Below are positions 10,531-21,105 of a stretch of DNA of 64,000 bases, in pieces (position 1 is the first letter of the stretch; each line of letters opens with the position of its first letter). The stretch is taken from positions 249,097 to 313,096 of the forward strand of contig JAKSZT010054335.1 of assembly GCA_026826555.1 (NCBI GenBank), written 5' to 3'. Source of the DNA: Tolypeutes matacus. Lineage: Eukaryota > Chordata > Mammalia > Cingulata > Chlamyphoridae. The position numbers were made by a program, and so were the translations under genes. Below the pieces are notes generated by a model. The model saw only the letters and a program-made list of their open reading frames with translations, had not been told where the DNA came from and searched no databases.

Positions 10531-13285
10531 AAGCCTAGCGTGTCTCTCACCACTGGGGCTGCTGCAACACCAGACTAGTGATCTTTCCTAAGCACCGTTA
10601 TACTTCTAAAATCTTCAGCATTTTGCAGAGCTTTGCTTTTCCTTCCTGGACACGATATAGAAGAAGCTGAGGGTAGTTCTTCGGGGCCTATTTCTACTGA
10701 TACCTGAGCAAATCACCTGCTTCCTCTTGTGCTCTGCAGGGCTTGTTGGAATCTCCTTTCCCTTTGTGAGCACAATGTACAAGATGAATTATTTTTAATT
10801 TTAGTATTTTTATAACAATCATTTAATGTCTTTTATTTCTTGTTCTCTTTTAAAACTCATTTTATCATTTAATTCAATCTCACATTTTTCTTTTTTTAAA
10901 TATTTTAGTTGACTGTTTTCATTTGGGTTTCAAACCTTCAGTGTTAATCAGGATGTTGTAACACCAAATGAGAACGTGTGCTTTCATAAAGGGGTTGAGT
11001 CCACCAGTACTGCAGTGAACCTCCCTTTTCCTCTCCTAACCCCTTTTCTCTGTGAGCTTGCTTTTAGGAAAGATTAATCTTTCAGGCTACCTAAGTTTTC
11101 TCTCCTCCTTACGAAAATCTGATTAACAATAGCTATTTTAATTTAAAGTTTTGTATTTTAGGAATAGCTCTTACTAAACTTTGAAAAGTATTTCAGGAGC
11201 GGAGGTGGCTCAAGCCATTGGACACCTCCCTCCCACATGGGAGGTCCTGGGTTCGGTTTCCGGTGCCTCCTAAAAAAGACAAGTGTACTACAAACAGACA
11301 CAGAGAGCAGACAGCGAGCGCAAACAATGAGAGGAGTGCGAGAAATAAATATATAAAATCTTAAAAAAAAAAAAAGTATTTCCCCAAAATAAATTATCCC
11401 TTGTTAATTGCAAGTTGGGCCAAAATTGTTTAAATTATGATCTAATTGTGTAGGCTTAGATTCCTCTAAATATTTGACAACCTTGTTACTGTGTATAGAA
11501 TTTTATAACTAAAGTTTATTTTAAAACATGATTATGAACTATTAAAATAAGAAAGGAGAAGTTAAAGAAAATGGAACTAATTTATAATGTGGTTGAATCC
11601 GGTATTGTCACAAGAGTGGGATGTTGCTACAGATAGAAAAGACCTTTTCTGTAATACCACCAGAATGAAACTATATTGTAGCCCATTTTAAGAACCATAA
11701 CCAATTCATCAAGTTTCGAATGAAATGATTATCTGATTGAACACAAACTCTGGTCAGGATTAGTATCTCTTTGAACTCTGAAGCTGCCTTTATTCAGCAT
11801 GTCCATGGGATTCGTGGATCACACATGAAGACCTGTGTGTAAAATTCCTTACTATGAACAGTAATGTAATTACATTCACATATTCTGATGTTCCTCACAC
11901 TCTAAGGATTGTTTCAGTGGAAACTGCTTATTCTCATTCCTCATTTTTCCAAACTGATAGCTAAAATATCTAATAACATTTGGGTTAAGTACTGTGAGAT
12001 TTTACAGTGAAAAGCTTTTATAGGATGTTTGGAAACAGAATATGAACATAGACCATGATATGAAATCTTAGAGGTGTCTGGAATGTGAAATAATCTTTTA
12101 AATTTTCTGTCCTTTAACTGATTATGAAAGTTTTTATAACCTCTAAGTTACTGATTATTTCAGGTTAAAAGAAATAATTGGCACCATCTTCTGAGGAAGA
12201 TTTGAGGTGTGAGTTGCTTTAGATCCTCTAATACAAAATCCCTTTTGAGATGGCAAAATCAGAATATTATGAAAATCCCTGCAGTGACTTCTGGAATTTA
12301 GGAAGCAGTTCCCACTTATGAAAGCATCTTAGGGGCTGGTTTCTCTGCCAAGAATTCCTTCTTTGTGTTCTGAACAGAAGATACTCGAGGGGAATACATT
12401 TTAAAGGGAAGAGGTTATGCAGTTGACAAAATTTAAAAACTCTTATCATAGGTGAGTACACCATAAAGTAAAACACAATCCTTTCCCTTTGGTGTGTTTG
12501 TTTAATAAGTTTTTTGATTTTTTTTTTTTTTTAATTTATTTTTAATTTTTATTTTTGCTTGCTAGGGAACTTTTATAGATCTGCTAGTGCTGACTTCTTA
12601 AAATTGTGCTTATTACCCTTTTCTTACTTCTAACCAGTCTCTGTAGCGTATCTAAGTAACGGGGATGGAGAAGCCTTGGTGCGGCTCTCCTTTTGCAGTT
12701 TTTAAAGGCACACATTCACACTTACTGACATTGATTTATTCCAGTTTTATTTCCTTTCTGTTATGTTTATTTTTCTTGGAAATTTGTTTTTTCCCAGCTG
12801 TTTATTTTTGAACTTATGGAATTGTTGAAACTTTCTACTCTTGGCCAACTAAATTTTGGTATATATTGTTAGCGCCATCTGTTTCACTTGGATGTTTCAT
12901 TTTGAAAGAAGTAAATATAATGTTTGACGTATAGTCTCACATGCGGTAGGAGGTCCCATATTGAGATGGTGTACTGCCATGATGGTCACGCCAGAGTGGC
13001 CCAATATCTCACTGGTGAAGCAGCCAGACTGCTCAGTGTTGCTCTGTTGAAATGTGATGTTTCGCATGTGCACATTCTCTTTATGTCATCTTCTTTTTTT
13101 TTTTGCCCAGTGTTGAAGATGTAGAACTTTTTGTTTTTTTTTAAATAATATTTTTATAACTTCATTCATACACCTAAGTTTATAATTTTTGTGACTTTAG
13201 AATTCAATCGTTTGTATGTTGGGACATTTTTAATGTTATCATTGTGCTAAATAAATTGCACTAATAAACATCTTGTATTAACTGG
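10531..13285 (+). CDS. MAP4: Candidate alternative 3'-terminal MAP4 exon (two codons, stop, long 3' UTR)
   Basis: Splicing the exon ending at 8498 (phase 1, last base G) to the AG at 10529-10530 gives G|AA GCC TAG: Glu-Ala and then a stop at 10536-10538. I recall a short human MAP4 isoform of about 99 residues that ends in Thr-Thr-Glu-Ala at this junction; that is memory, not a search. The acceptor is strong: branch consensus TACTAAT at 10455-10461 and about 50 nt of pyrimidines. The following 2.7 kb would be 3' UTR. It holds one SINE (11195-11371) and no other recognised repeat, against roughly one insertion per kilobase elsewhere. AATAAA hexamers at 13250-13255 and 13263-13268 are followed by a G/T-rich stretch (about 13283-13302), which suggests cleavage near 13285. 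The protein made would keep only the N-terminal projection segment and could not bind microtubules through the C-terminal repeats. Only 10531-10538 would be coding. The 3' end is inferred. Confidence 0.72.
11195..11371 (+). repeat. SINE inside the candidate MAP4 3' UTR
   Basis: DAS-type SINE of the GGAGGTGGCTCAAGCCATTG class with the tail GACAGCGAGCGCAAACAATG. The TSD AAAAGTATTTC lies at 11184-11194 and about 11372-11382. It is the only mobile element seen between 7800 and 13500. Confidence 0.92.
13250..13268 (+). terminator. MAP4: Paired polyadenylation hexamers of the alternative MAP4 exon
   Basis: AATAAA occurs at 13250-13255 and again at 13263-13268, outside any SINE or L1 tail. The GGATTTTGGCTGGGGTCT-type stretch 15-35 nt further on resembles a downstream G/U element. 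Further AATAAA-like motifs near 13347 and 13385 could be secondary sites. Confidence 0.5.
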
Positions 13286-13512
13286 ACTGGATTTTGGCTG
13301 GGGTCTAATTATTGAAGTATAATGTGATTATGTAACAAGTTTGGTAAATAAACACTCTTAAAGCATGTCTAAAATTCTTGGTCTAATAAAGCTTCTAATC
13401 CCACCAATAATAATTCCATCAATGTATGAGTTTTTCACTTTTTACCTGGTATTTTTTTATTCTCAGAATAAACCCACTTTCATCCAGAGTCTATAAGAAT
13501 CAAGAAACTCAA

Positions 13513-13957
13513 TGGGGGGGCGGATGTGGCTCAAATGGTTGGGCGTCCGTCTGCCATATGGAGGGACCTGGGTTCGGTCCCCGGGACCTCCCGGTAAAAT
13601 AAAAAAATTATATATATAGAAGGCGCATGGACTGCCAGGCTCTGTGTGCCGCTGAGCTGTCGGGCCCCGGGAGCCATGCAGCAGGATGATGACGTAACAG
13701 AGGAGAGACAAGACGAGATGCTCCGAAAGCTCCAGAAGCCAGGAGCTGAGGTGGCGCAGGCAGCAGAATACCTCTCTCCTACATCGGAGGTCTCCAGGAT
13801 CAAATCCTGGTGAAGACTGGAGGGAGGAGGATGAGAAGAGAGATGGCAGGGAACACACACAGAGAATTGCCCAGCAAATGGACACAAAAACAGCAAATGG
13901 GGAAGGGGGGGTTTAAAATGGATAAAGTAAATAATAAAATCTTTAAAAAAAAAAAAA
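13513..13957 (+). repeat. Long composite SINE (two tRNA-like heads)
   Basis: The first head starts CGGATGTGGCTCAAATGGTT, then a GC-rich linker with a short AT run, a second head at about 13740-13812, and a body ending in poly-A. The single TSD AAGAAACTCAA (13502-13512 and 13958-13968) shows one insertion. A related copy lies in antisense at 50835-51349. Confidence 0.88.
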
Positions 13958-13975
13958 AAGAAACTCAAGAGACTA

Positions 13976-14160
13976 TTTTTTTTTTTTTTTTTTATTTTTT
14001 TTATTCATTCATTCACCCCCCCCCTGCTGCCTGCGCTCGCAGGGTCAGCCAACCACGCCGTGCGGGCGGGCCCGCCCCCACCAGGAGGCCCCGGGAACCG
14101 AACCCGGGGCCCCCCACATGGCAAACGGGAGCCCCACTGATTGAGCCACAGCCGCTTCCC
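13976..14160 (-). repeat. Young SINE (GGCTGTGGCTCAA subfamily), antisense, abutting the previous SINE
   Basis: Reverse-oriented young copy with the TSD TCAAGAGACTATT (about 13966-13978 and 14160-14172). Its TSD overlaps that of the composite SINE, so it landed at the edge of the earlier insertion. Confidence 0.93.
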
Positions 14161-14172
14161 TCAAGAGACTAT

Positions 14173-14577
14173 TGACAATTTAATAGTATCTGGTGAGAAA
14201 GACGGTGGAGTGGCAAGAACTTATTCCAAAAAGCAGTTTCTTGGCATATCAATTATTGTTAGATAACTTCTACTATGCTTATATTTAGTTTGGTCCAATT
14301 AAAATTAACATTCCCAATCTTCCTAAAGTGCTTTCTGAATTATCAAATAAAATTTTCTACATTCAATAACATTTCATAAAATTTTGCAATTTTTAAATTT
14401 GATAATCCAGTGTGCTATACCTGGGAAGAATTATCAGAATGCCCAATTCCCTAGCCATTCTGTGTCAGTGCTTATTTATAATAGATAGACTTGCAAATGC
14501 AATATGGTTACTGAATTAAGACACTGAAAAGATTCTATGCCTAAAGTAATTTGCATGGCATAAGCCTTTTTAGCTTG
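14173..14577 (+). other. MAP4: MAP4 intron, unique
   Basis: AT-rich sequence. I see no repeat, RNA or coding signal. Confidence 0.6.
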
Positions 14578-14588
14578 GAGGCCATTCC

Positions 14589-14594
<6 letters not shown>

Positions 14595-14621
<27 letters not shown>

Positions 14622-14787
14622 TATTTTATTTATTCATTTATCCACCCCCCTTGCTGCTTGTGCTCGCTGGGTCAGCTAACCACGCCGCGCGGGCGGGCCT
14701 GCCTTCACCAGGAGGCCCCGGGAACTGAACCCGGGGCTTCCCATATGGTAAACGGGAGCCCTACTGATCGAGCCACAGCCGCTTCCC
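14595..14787 (-). repeat. Young SINE (GGCTGTGGCTCAA subfamily), antisense
   Basis: T-run, (TTTATT)n and the complement of the CpG-rich body and head. The TSD GAGGCCATTCCTTTTT-like sequence lies on both sides (from 14578 and from 14788). Confidence 0.93.
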
Positions 14788-14798
14788 GAGGCCATTCC

Positions 14799-14877
14799 TT
14801 TTTATTAAGAAAACTCAATTTAATGTTCTGAGGTTTCCTTTTATTAAGAGAACTCAATCATTTATTGTCCTTAGGTT
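14799..14877 (+). repeat. Imperfect tandem duplication, about 39 bp unit
   Basis: Two units both start TTTTATTAAGA(A/G)AACTCAAT and end near AGGTTT(C/A), at about 14799-14837 and 14838-14877. They differ at several positions. Confidence 0.6.
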
Positions 14878-14879
14878 TA

Positions 14880-16261
14880 AAGCAGAAGAGTTTAAATACT
14901 ATGAAGAACAATTCACTTTCCTGACTACCTTTCTCATAGATACCCTGGGATTAAAGCTTTTGAAGACATGGGAAATTCTTGGAGTTTATTAGCATTTGCA
15001 TTCTTGCTGAAACACAGATGAAACCAGGCCATATTTGGATTTTCCCTTCCCATTGACCTGATGATGTGGTGGGGCTAGGAGGCTAGATAGTGTTCTAGGC
15101 AAGACATAGGACTGGTAAGGCAGACTTAATTCCATTCCTAAATCATGTATAAAACTGGATTACCCTCTATTTCATGTCCATAATATTTCCATTACACTGA
15201 AGATTTAACAAGACATGACCACTGGTTACTTGTGGAATAAAGTTCTGTGCCAGCATGGAACCAAGTTGTTGTTGTTTATGGTGTTTGGGGCTGACGAAGT
15301 GCCCTAAGTGCTCACAAATGGCAGTGTTACTGGCTGTGTCCATTCTTCATCCACTCGGAGAAGGTGGATGGCTTCTTACTGTGGTGACTGCTCCGAGTGT
15401 GTTAATGTGATAGCAACCCTCAGGTTATACCAGCAGTGAGAAAGTAAAACTGCTTTATTGGAATGTCATGACACTGAAAATATCATATCCTAGGCACTTC
15501 ATCACTCTCTTGTATGGTCAAATTGAGTACAGAGGATTTAGTATTAGAAAAATTCCAAAGCACCAAAATGTGAAAGGTTAACAAAAAATAAATCTGTGAT
15601 GTGTTCAACTTTTTGAATTTATCAACCCATAAGTTGGCATTATAACTCTATATAAATTAAGTCCAAACATAAAGCTACACATTGTGTTCCTAGATATAGA
15701 CATGGTGAGATGTCCTTTTTTTCCCCTCCCCAAACCCTGGAAAACAAAGCTTTAGTTCTGTTCTTTCATTTTCCAGATACCAGTTGCATATCGGAGACAT
15801 GTTAATAAAATACCAGTGGTTTAATGGTTCTTAAAGCTTTTATGGTTCATGGTATTCTGATAAAAATATAAAACCTCTCCCCAGAAAAAGCCACATATAT
15901 CCATGAACAAAATGTTATATTTAATTCTAGAGTGTTTAGGACTCCCTTGAAACTAGCTTATGGACTGAGTTTAATAAGAACCCTTCATTTAAGCAAAGTA
16001 TTTACTTATGCTGTCTACTTAACTTATTTGTAATTCCATAAGTAATATGAATATATTCTTGAATATATTCTCCTCATGAAAAAGTAAAGCATTATAGATA
16101 GAGCCACATGCAAAGACAAGAGGATTTTTATTCACAGAACTACTGATATTCACAGCTACTGTAAATTGATCTTGTATTTTTACCTCATTGTAGACTTTAA
16201 CAGATTTTCCTGAATCATCTCATTAATAACAATAATGTCATGTGTATAACACATTACAGTT
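14880..16261 (+). other. MAP4: MAP4 intron, unique
   Basis: About 1.4 kb with no recognised repeat and no long open frame. Confidence 0.6.
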
Positions 16262-16275
16262 TGTAAAGCTCTTTT

Positions 16276-16501
16276 GTTTTTTTTTTTGTTTGTTTTTTTT
16301 TAAAGAATTTTTTTTTTTTTTTTTTTTTTTAAAGATTTTATTTATTTATTCATTTATCCCCCCCTTGCTGCTTGTGCTCGCTGGGTCAGCTAACCACGCC
16401 ATGCGGGCGGGCTTGCCTTCACCAGGAGGCCCCGGGAACCGAACCCGGGGCCTCCCATATGGTAAACGGGAGCCCTACTGATTGAGCCACAGCCGCTTCC
16501 C
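16276..16501 (-). repeat. Young SINE (GGCTGTGGCTCAA subfamily), antisense, with a long interrupted T-tail
   Basis: Flanked by TGTAAAGCTCTTTT at 16262-16275 and 16502-16515. The tail (complement of poly-A) is about 60 nt and interrupted by G and AAAG. The body is nearly identical to the other young copies. Confidence 0.94.
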
Positions 16502-16515
16502 TGTAAAGCTCTTTT

Positions 16516-17340
16516 GAATATGAAAGATTGTAACTATTTTGCATTTGAAGAAAAGTTAGGTTAAGTTATTAGAGCTGGAAATTTGAATATAGTCTGAGAA
16601 GCTCTGCTCTTTCTGAGACAATATCATGTCACAGCAGATCTTCATAAGTACTCAACAAATATCAGAAAAAGGCATTTGCAAGGAGTGGACCTTTAAAGGT
16701 CTGTTTTAAGGCCCATTTCAGGCTCTACTTCTGGGGAAAGATCCAGGATGAGGTGTAGGGGCTTGCATGTATGTAGTTTATTTTGGGAAGTGATCCTAGG
16801 AACAAGAGTGGGAAACTGGGAAAAGTTAAATGGGAAAGAGAAGAAGCTATTATAATAAAGTGTTAATAACCTAGTCTCTGCTGTGTGCACCAGGGGCTTG
16901 GTCCTGTTGACATCTTTTGAGGAACCTGTAGAATGCATCTCAGAATTACCCACCTGAGTTAGAGAATTAGGTGAAGCATTTTTCACCATTTGCTGTCTCT
17001 CATTGGTTAACTCTATTGTACTTGGGTGTTGTACTTGTGCAGTACGAGGCGGCTTCCAGCAGATGCCTCACTTCTGGCATCAGAGAAGATGAGGGACAGA
17101 AAACAATAGTTTAGATGAAATAAAGGGCTGTCAGATCACACCTACTAGATACCACAGCTGTAGCTAGAGCAAAAGTTCGACTAATAAGGTGTGAGGTGGG
17201 GCAGAAGAGGTTTCCAGTAAGAGATTAATTTGAACTGAGTTTCTGTTAACATAGATTTGTGTGCATTATGCTTTACCATAGGGGATTAGGTCCATGAACT
17301 CATTATACAGGGGAATTTGAAGAAACTCCATCTAACATGG
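16516..17340 (+). other. MAP4: MAP4 intron, unique
   Basis: No repeat recognised. The 98-codon antisense open frame at 16693-16989 shows no family features and is probably chance. Confidence 0.55.
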
Positions 17341-17946
17341 AACTAATTTGTTTTTAAATTTCCCATCCTAATGTTTTCTTCTTGAATCAGTTCCAGTAGT
17401 TTCTATCTTTCTAGTAATTTGTCCATTTCATCTAGGTTATATAATTTGTGGTATACACTGTTTAAGGTCTCCATTTCCTTTTTGACATTTGACTAGATAT
17501 TTTGTCTATTGATGAAAATGATGAAGTCTCCAACTATTACTGTAGATATTTCTATTTCTCCCTTTCAGTTTTGTCAATGTTTGCCTCAGGTATTTTGGTG
17601 CACTGTGACTGTTATTTCTTCTTGGTGGAATGACCCTTTTAGTAATATATAGTGTCCTTGTCTCTTTTGACAGTTTTTTAAAAACCTAAAATCTAGTTTA
17701 TCCAATATTAGTATAATTACCCCAGCTCTCTTTTGGTTACTATTTGAATATAATATTTTTTCCGTCCTTTCACTTTCAACCTCTTTGTGTCTAAGGTGAG
17801 TCTCTTGTAAACAACATATAGTTGGATTGTACTTTTTAAATCCATTTTGCCAGTCTATGTCTTTTGATTGGGAAATTTAATCCATTTATATTCTGGTAAT
17901 TACTGATAAGGCAGAACTTAACTTACTTCAGCCATTTTGTCCTTTG

Positions 17947-18371
17947 TTTTTTTTATCCCCTCCCCCCCACCCCCGCTTATTTTTTTGCACTCGCTGTCTG
18001 CTGTATGTTCTTCTGTGTCTGCTTATCTTCTCTTTAGGCGGCACCAGGAACCGATCCTGGAACCTTCTGGAGTGGAAGAGAGGCGTTCGATCTCTTGTGC
18101 CACCTCAGCTTCCTGGTCTGCTGTGTCTCTTTTTGTTGCGTCATCTTGCTGCGCCAGCTCTCTGCGCAGGCCAGCTCTCCTACGTGGGCCAGCTCTCCTG
18201 TGCATGCCAGCACTCTGGCGTGGGCAAGCACTCTGCATGGGCCAACTCTCCGCTTAGGCCAGCTCGCCGCATGGGCCAGCTTGCCTTTCACCAGGAGGCC
18301 CTGGGAATTGAACCCTGGACCTCCTATAAGGTAGACGGGGGCACCAATTGCTTGAGCCACATCCATTTCTC
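17947..18371 (-). repeat. Long composite SINE in antisense with an internal GC-rich minisatellite
   Basis: Two complementary tRNA-like heads (near 18040-18115 and 18290-18370) are separated by about 130 nt of imperfect repeats of the type GGGCCAGCTCTCC. A CTTTGTT-like duplication lies at both ends. Confidence 0.82.
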
Positions 18372-18763
18372 ACTTTGTTCTTATATATCATATCTTTTTT
18401 TTTTTTTTTTTTTTTTCAGTCCCTCTTTTCCTTTATTGCAGCCTTCTTTTGTGTATAGTTGATCTTTTGTGATGTAAGTGATCCCTTTGTCATTTGATTT
18501 TCAGTATATATATTTATATACTTATTTGTGGTTACCCTGGGGTTTGTATTAAACAACCTAAATCTATAACCTCCTAGTTCAAAAAGATACTAACTTAACT
18601 TCAATAGCACACACAGTCTCTGCTCCTCTACCCCTCGGTTTCTCCTCTTTATATAGTTTTTGTCGCACATTAATTCTTTATATTTTGCATGTCCATAACA
18701 GAAATTTGATTATTTCTTAATTCAATTGTACTTCAAATCTTAAAGGAAATAAAAAGTAGTTAC

Positions 18764-19418
18764 TGTATTAGTCAGCCAAAGGGGTGCTGATGCAAAATAC
18801 CAGAAATCTGTTGGTTTTTATAAGGGGTATTTATTTGGGGTAAAAGCTTACAGTTACAAGATCCTAAAGAGTCCAAATCAAGGTACCATAAGAGGTACTT
18901 CCTCACCTGTTGCCACATGTTGAAGCAATATCTGCGAAGGTTCAGCCTTCCTCTTCCTTTTAAAGCTCCATGGGCCAAGCTTCTTCCTATCTCAGCTGTG
19001 GGATGGAGGGCTCGTTTCTTTCCGGGTCAGCTGCTCTAGTCTCTTCACAAGGCCAGCTGTAGACTATCAGGCAAATGGCTTATCTCTCTTCCTGGAGCTG
19101 CAGGATCAAAGTTCATTCCTCTCCCATGTTTGTGGAGTGCTCTCTGTTCTCTCTCTGTATTCTCTCCATTCCTCTCTGTATCGTCTCTGTATCTCCACTT
19201 CTATGTGAGAGTCTTTTAACAGCCCACCAAGGGGGCAGGGACTCAACCCTGCATGCCCTAATGATGTGGTTGAATCAAAGCCCTAATCTTGATTTAATCA
19301 AGTAAATGTAAAACATTTGAATTTAAATCAGTCAAAGGGTATCATGCCCAGAGGAACAGATCAGTTTACAAACATAATATCTCTTTTTGGAATCCATAAA
19401 TAATATCAAACTGCCACA
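18764..19418 (-). mobile_element. Solo MaLR/ERVL-type LTR, antisense
   Basis: 655 bp bounded by TG...CA with a perfect 5-bp TSD GTTAC (18759-18763 and 19419-19423). The terminal TGTATTAGTC and the TTTGGGGTAAAAGCTTACAG block match, in reverse, the end of the LTR at 46265-46854. It inserted into the antisense L1. No internal retroviral sequence is attached. Confidence 0.88.
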
Positions 19419-20191
19419 GTTACATACTGAGGTTACCATACTATTGGGTTTTGTATTTACCCATGTAATTACATTTACTGGAGATCTTCACTTCTTCATA
19501 CTGCTCCAAGCTACCATCTCCTGTCCTTTTTTCCAACCTGAAGAACTTCCATTAGCATTTCTGGTAGGGCAGGTCTCTTGGCGATGAACTCTCAGTTTTT
19601 ATCTGTGAATATCTTAAACTCTCCCTCATTTTTAAGGACAGTTTGCTAGATAAAGAATTTTTGGCCGGCAGTTTTTCTTTCAGTACCTTACATATGTCAC
19701 ACCATTTTTGCCTTCTTGCCTCCCTGGTTTCTGATGAGAAATTGGCACTTGGTCTTATTGAGTATCCCTTGTGATGTGATGACCAACTGCTTTTCTCTTG
19801 CTGCTTTCAGAATTCTGTCTTTATCTTTGGCATTCAGTCTTTTGATTCGTATGTGTCTTGGAGTAGGTTTATTAGGGTCTACAGTGTTTGGAGTTCATTG
19901 TGCTTCTTGGCCATGTATATTTATGTCTTTCATAAGATTTGGAAAATGTTTGGCCATTATTTCCTCAAATATTATTTCTGCCCTTTTTTTCCTTCTCTGG
20001 TCTTTCTGGGACTCCCATAATGCATATGTTGGTATGCTTCATGTTGTCCCACAAGTACCTTAGGCTCTGCTCACACTTTTTGCATTGTTTTCTCTGACTG
20101 TATGATTTTGATTGCCGTGGTTCATTGACTTTTTTCTTCAGCTTGTTCAAATCTGTTGCTGAACACCTCTAGTGTTTTGTTATTGTTGTTG

Positions 20192-20272
20192 TTTTAGAAG
20201 GTACTGGGGATTGAACCCAGGACCTTGTACGTGGGAAGCAGGTGCTCAACCACTGAGCTGCATCTGCTCCCC
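20192..20272 (-). repeat. Short tRNA-head SINE, antisense (first monomer of a dimer type)
   Basis: Complement of a SINE head (TACTGGGGATTGAACCCAGG to GCATCTGCTCCCC). The next bases, AATGAGAGTTGGTTTTG, match the linker of the dimer at 6307-6498, followed by a start of the second monomer (GGAGATACC) that breaks off near 20320. Confidence 0.8.
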
Positions 20273-20324
20273 AATGAGAGTTGGTTTTGTTAGTTTGTTT
20301 TTCAGGAGATACCTCCCTGTGTGC

Positions 20325-20430
20325 TGCTTATAAGTTATGCGAGCTTGTGAAAGATATTCAATCTCTCTCTCTACCTCAGAATCTTCAACTGTAAAGTGGT
20401 TGTAATAGGGTTGTTATGTGAATTGAATGT
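20325..20430 (-). repeat. MIR-like fragment, antisense
   Basis: Pattern of a reversed MIR core: CCTCAGAATCTTCAACTGTA followed by AAGTGGTTGTAATAGGGTTG and GAATTGAATG. It is short and diverged. Confidence 0.4.
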
Positions 20431-20440
20431 GTTAGTTTAT

Positions 20441-20523
20441 TTTTTTTAGGCGGTACTTGGGATTGAACCCAGGACTTTGTACATGTGAAGTAGACACTTA
20501 ACCACTGAGCTACACCTGCACCC
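20441..20523 (-). repeat. Short tRNA-head SINE, antisense
   Basis: T-run then GCGGTACTTGGGATTGAACC through CACCTGCACCC. This is the short form without a body. Confidence 0.82.
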
Positions 20524-20614
20524 TCCTCTGAAGTTTTAATGTGTTCCCTTGAATGAGCCAGCCATCTGTTCCTGTTTCTTAGTGTGGCTTATGATTTCTT
20601 TGTTTATGTCTGGG

Positions 20615-21105
20615 CATTTATATGCCCCACTCCCACACTTCCCACACCCTCCCACATAAACATCCTTCATTAGTGTGGCTCATCACCTGCGACAGATAAA
20701 CATTCTGGGGCTTTGCCACTGAGCATGGACCATAGTTCACATTGTAGACCACACTCTCTCCCACACAGTTGTGCATGTTATACGCTGGTATAAAATGGCC
20801 TATATCTGTCGTTGCAGTGTCACTCAGGACAATTCCCAAGTCCTGAAAAAGCCTCTGTATTACAACTGCTTTTCTTTCTCCCTGCCTGCAGCGCCTCCAG
20901 TGGCCACTGGCTCTGCATCAGTGTTGTAATTTCGTCTATTGCTTGAATCACAATATGTCTATAATAGAATACAAGTAAGTCCACTCTAGTCCATAGCTCT
21001 TCCCCCCTTCTGAGGAGTCTGGGATGGTGATGTCCACTCCACCTCCAATTGAGAGGGTGCCCTAGGGTTTTAATGTAGATTGGCTGTGTGTTAAGGCTGT
21101 TCTTC
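20615..21105 (-). mobile_element. Unclassified LINE-like 3' region, copy A, antisense
   Basis: Collinear with copies at 25130-25569 (B) and 61530-62332 (C): shared blocks include CATCCTTCATTAGTGTGG, the ACACTCTCTCCCACACAG-like block and CCTCCAGTGGCCACTG. The poly-A end of this copy is missing. On the - strand it has open frames that also occur in copy C. I do not recognise the protein. Confidence 0.7.

Larger units (their letters stand above)
17341..20610 (-). mobile_element. Old L1 in antisense (ORF2 start, inter-ORF, ORF1 region), interrupted by SINEs and an LTR
   Basis: 17341-17935 is the complement of the ORF2 endonuclease end. 18380-18760 is inter-ORF-like. 19424-20160 and 20540-20610 resemble the ORF1 and upstream parts (for example GGCCATTATTTCCTCAAATA near 19951). 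The order is that of one inverted L1. A composite SINE, a MaLR LTR, a short SINE pair and a MIR-like stretch interrupt it. No frame is intact. Confidence 0.75.

Noticed and set aside
10531..10538. Chance AG followed by a stop
   Set aside because: Considered seriously, but the branch site, pyrimidine tract, repeat-poor tail, AATAAA pair and remembered human isoform ending together favour a real exon.
17944..18462. 172-codon frame rich in Cys, Ser and Leu
   Set aside because: It lies across a composite SINE and its internal minisatellite, and ends in a T-run; low-complexity artefact.
19716..20063. 115-codon frame as a membrane protein
   Set aside because: Falls in antisense L1 ORF1-side sequence; hydrophobicity comes from T-rich codons.
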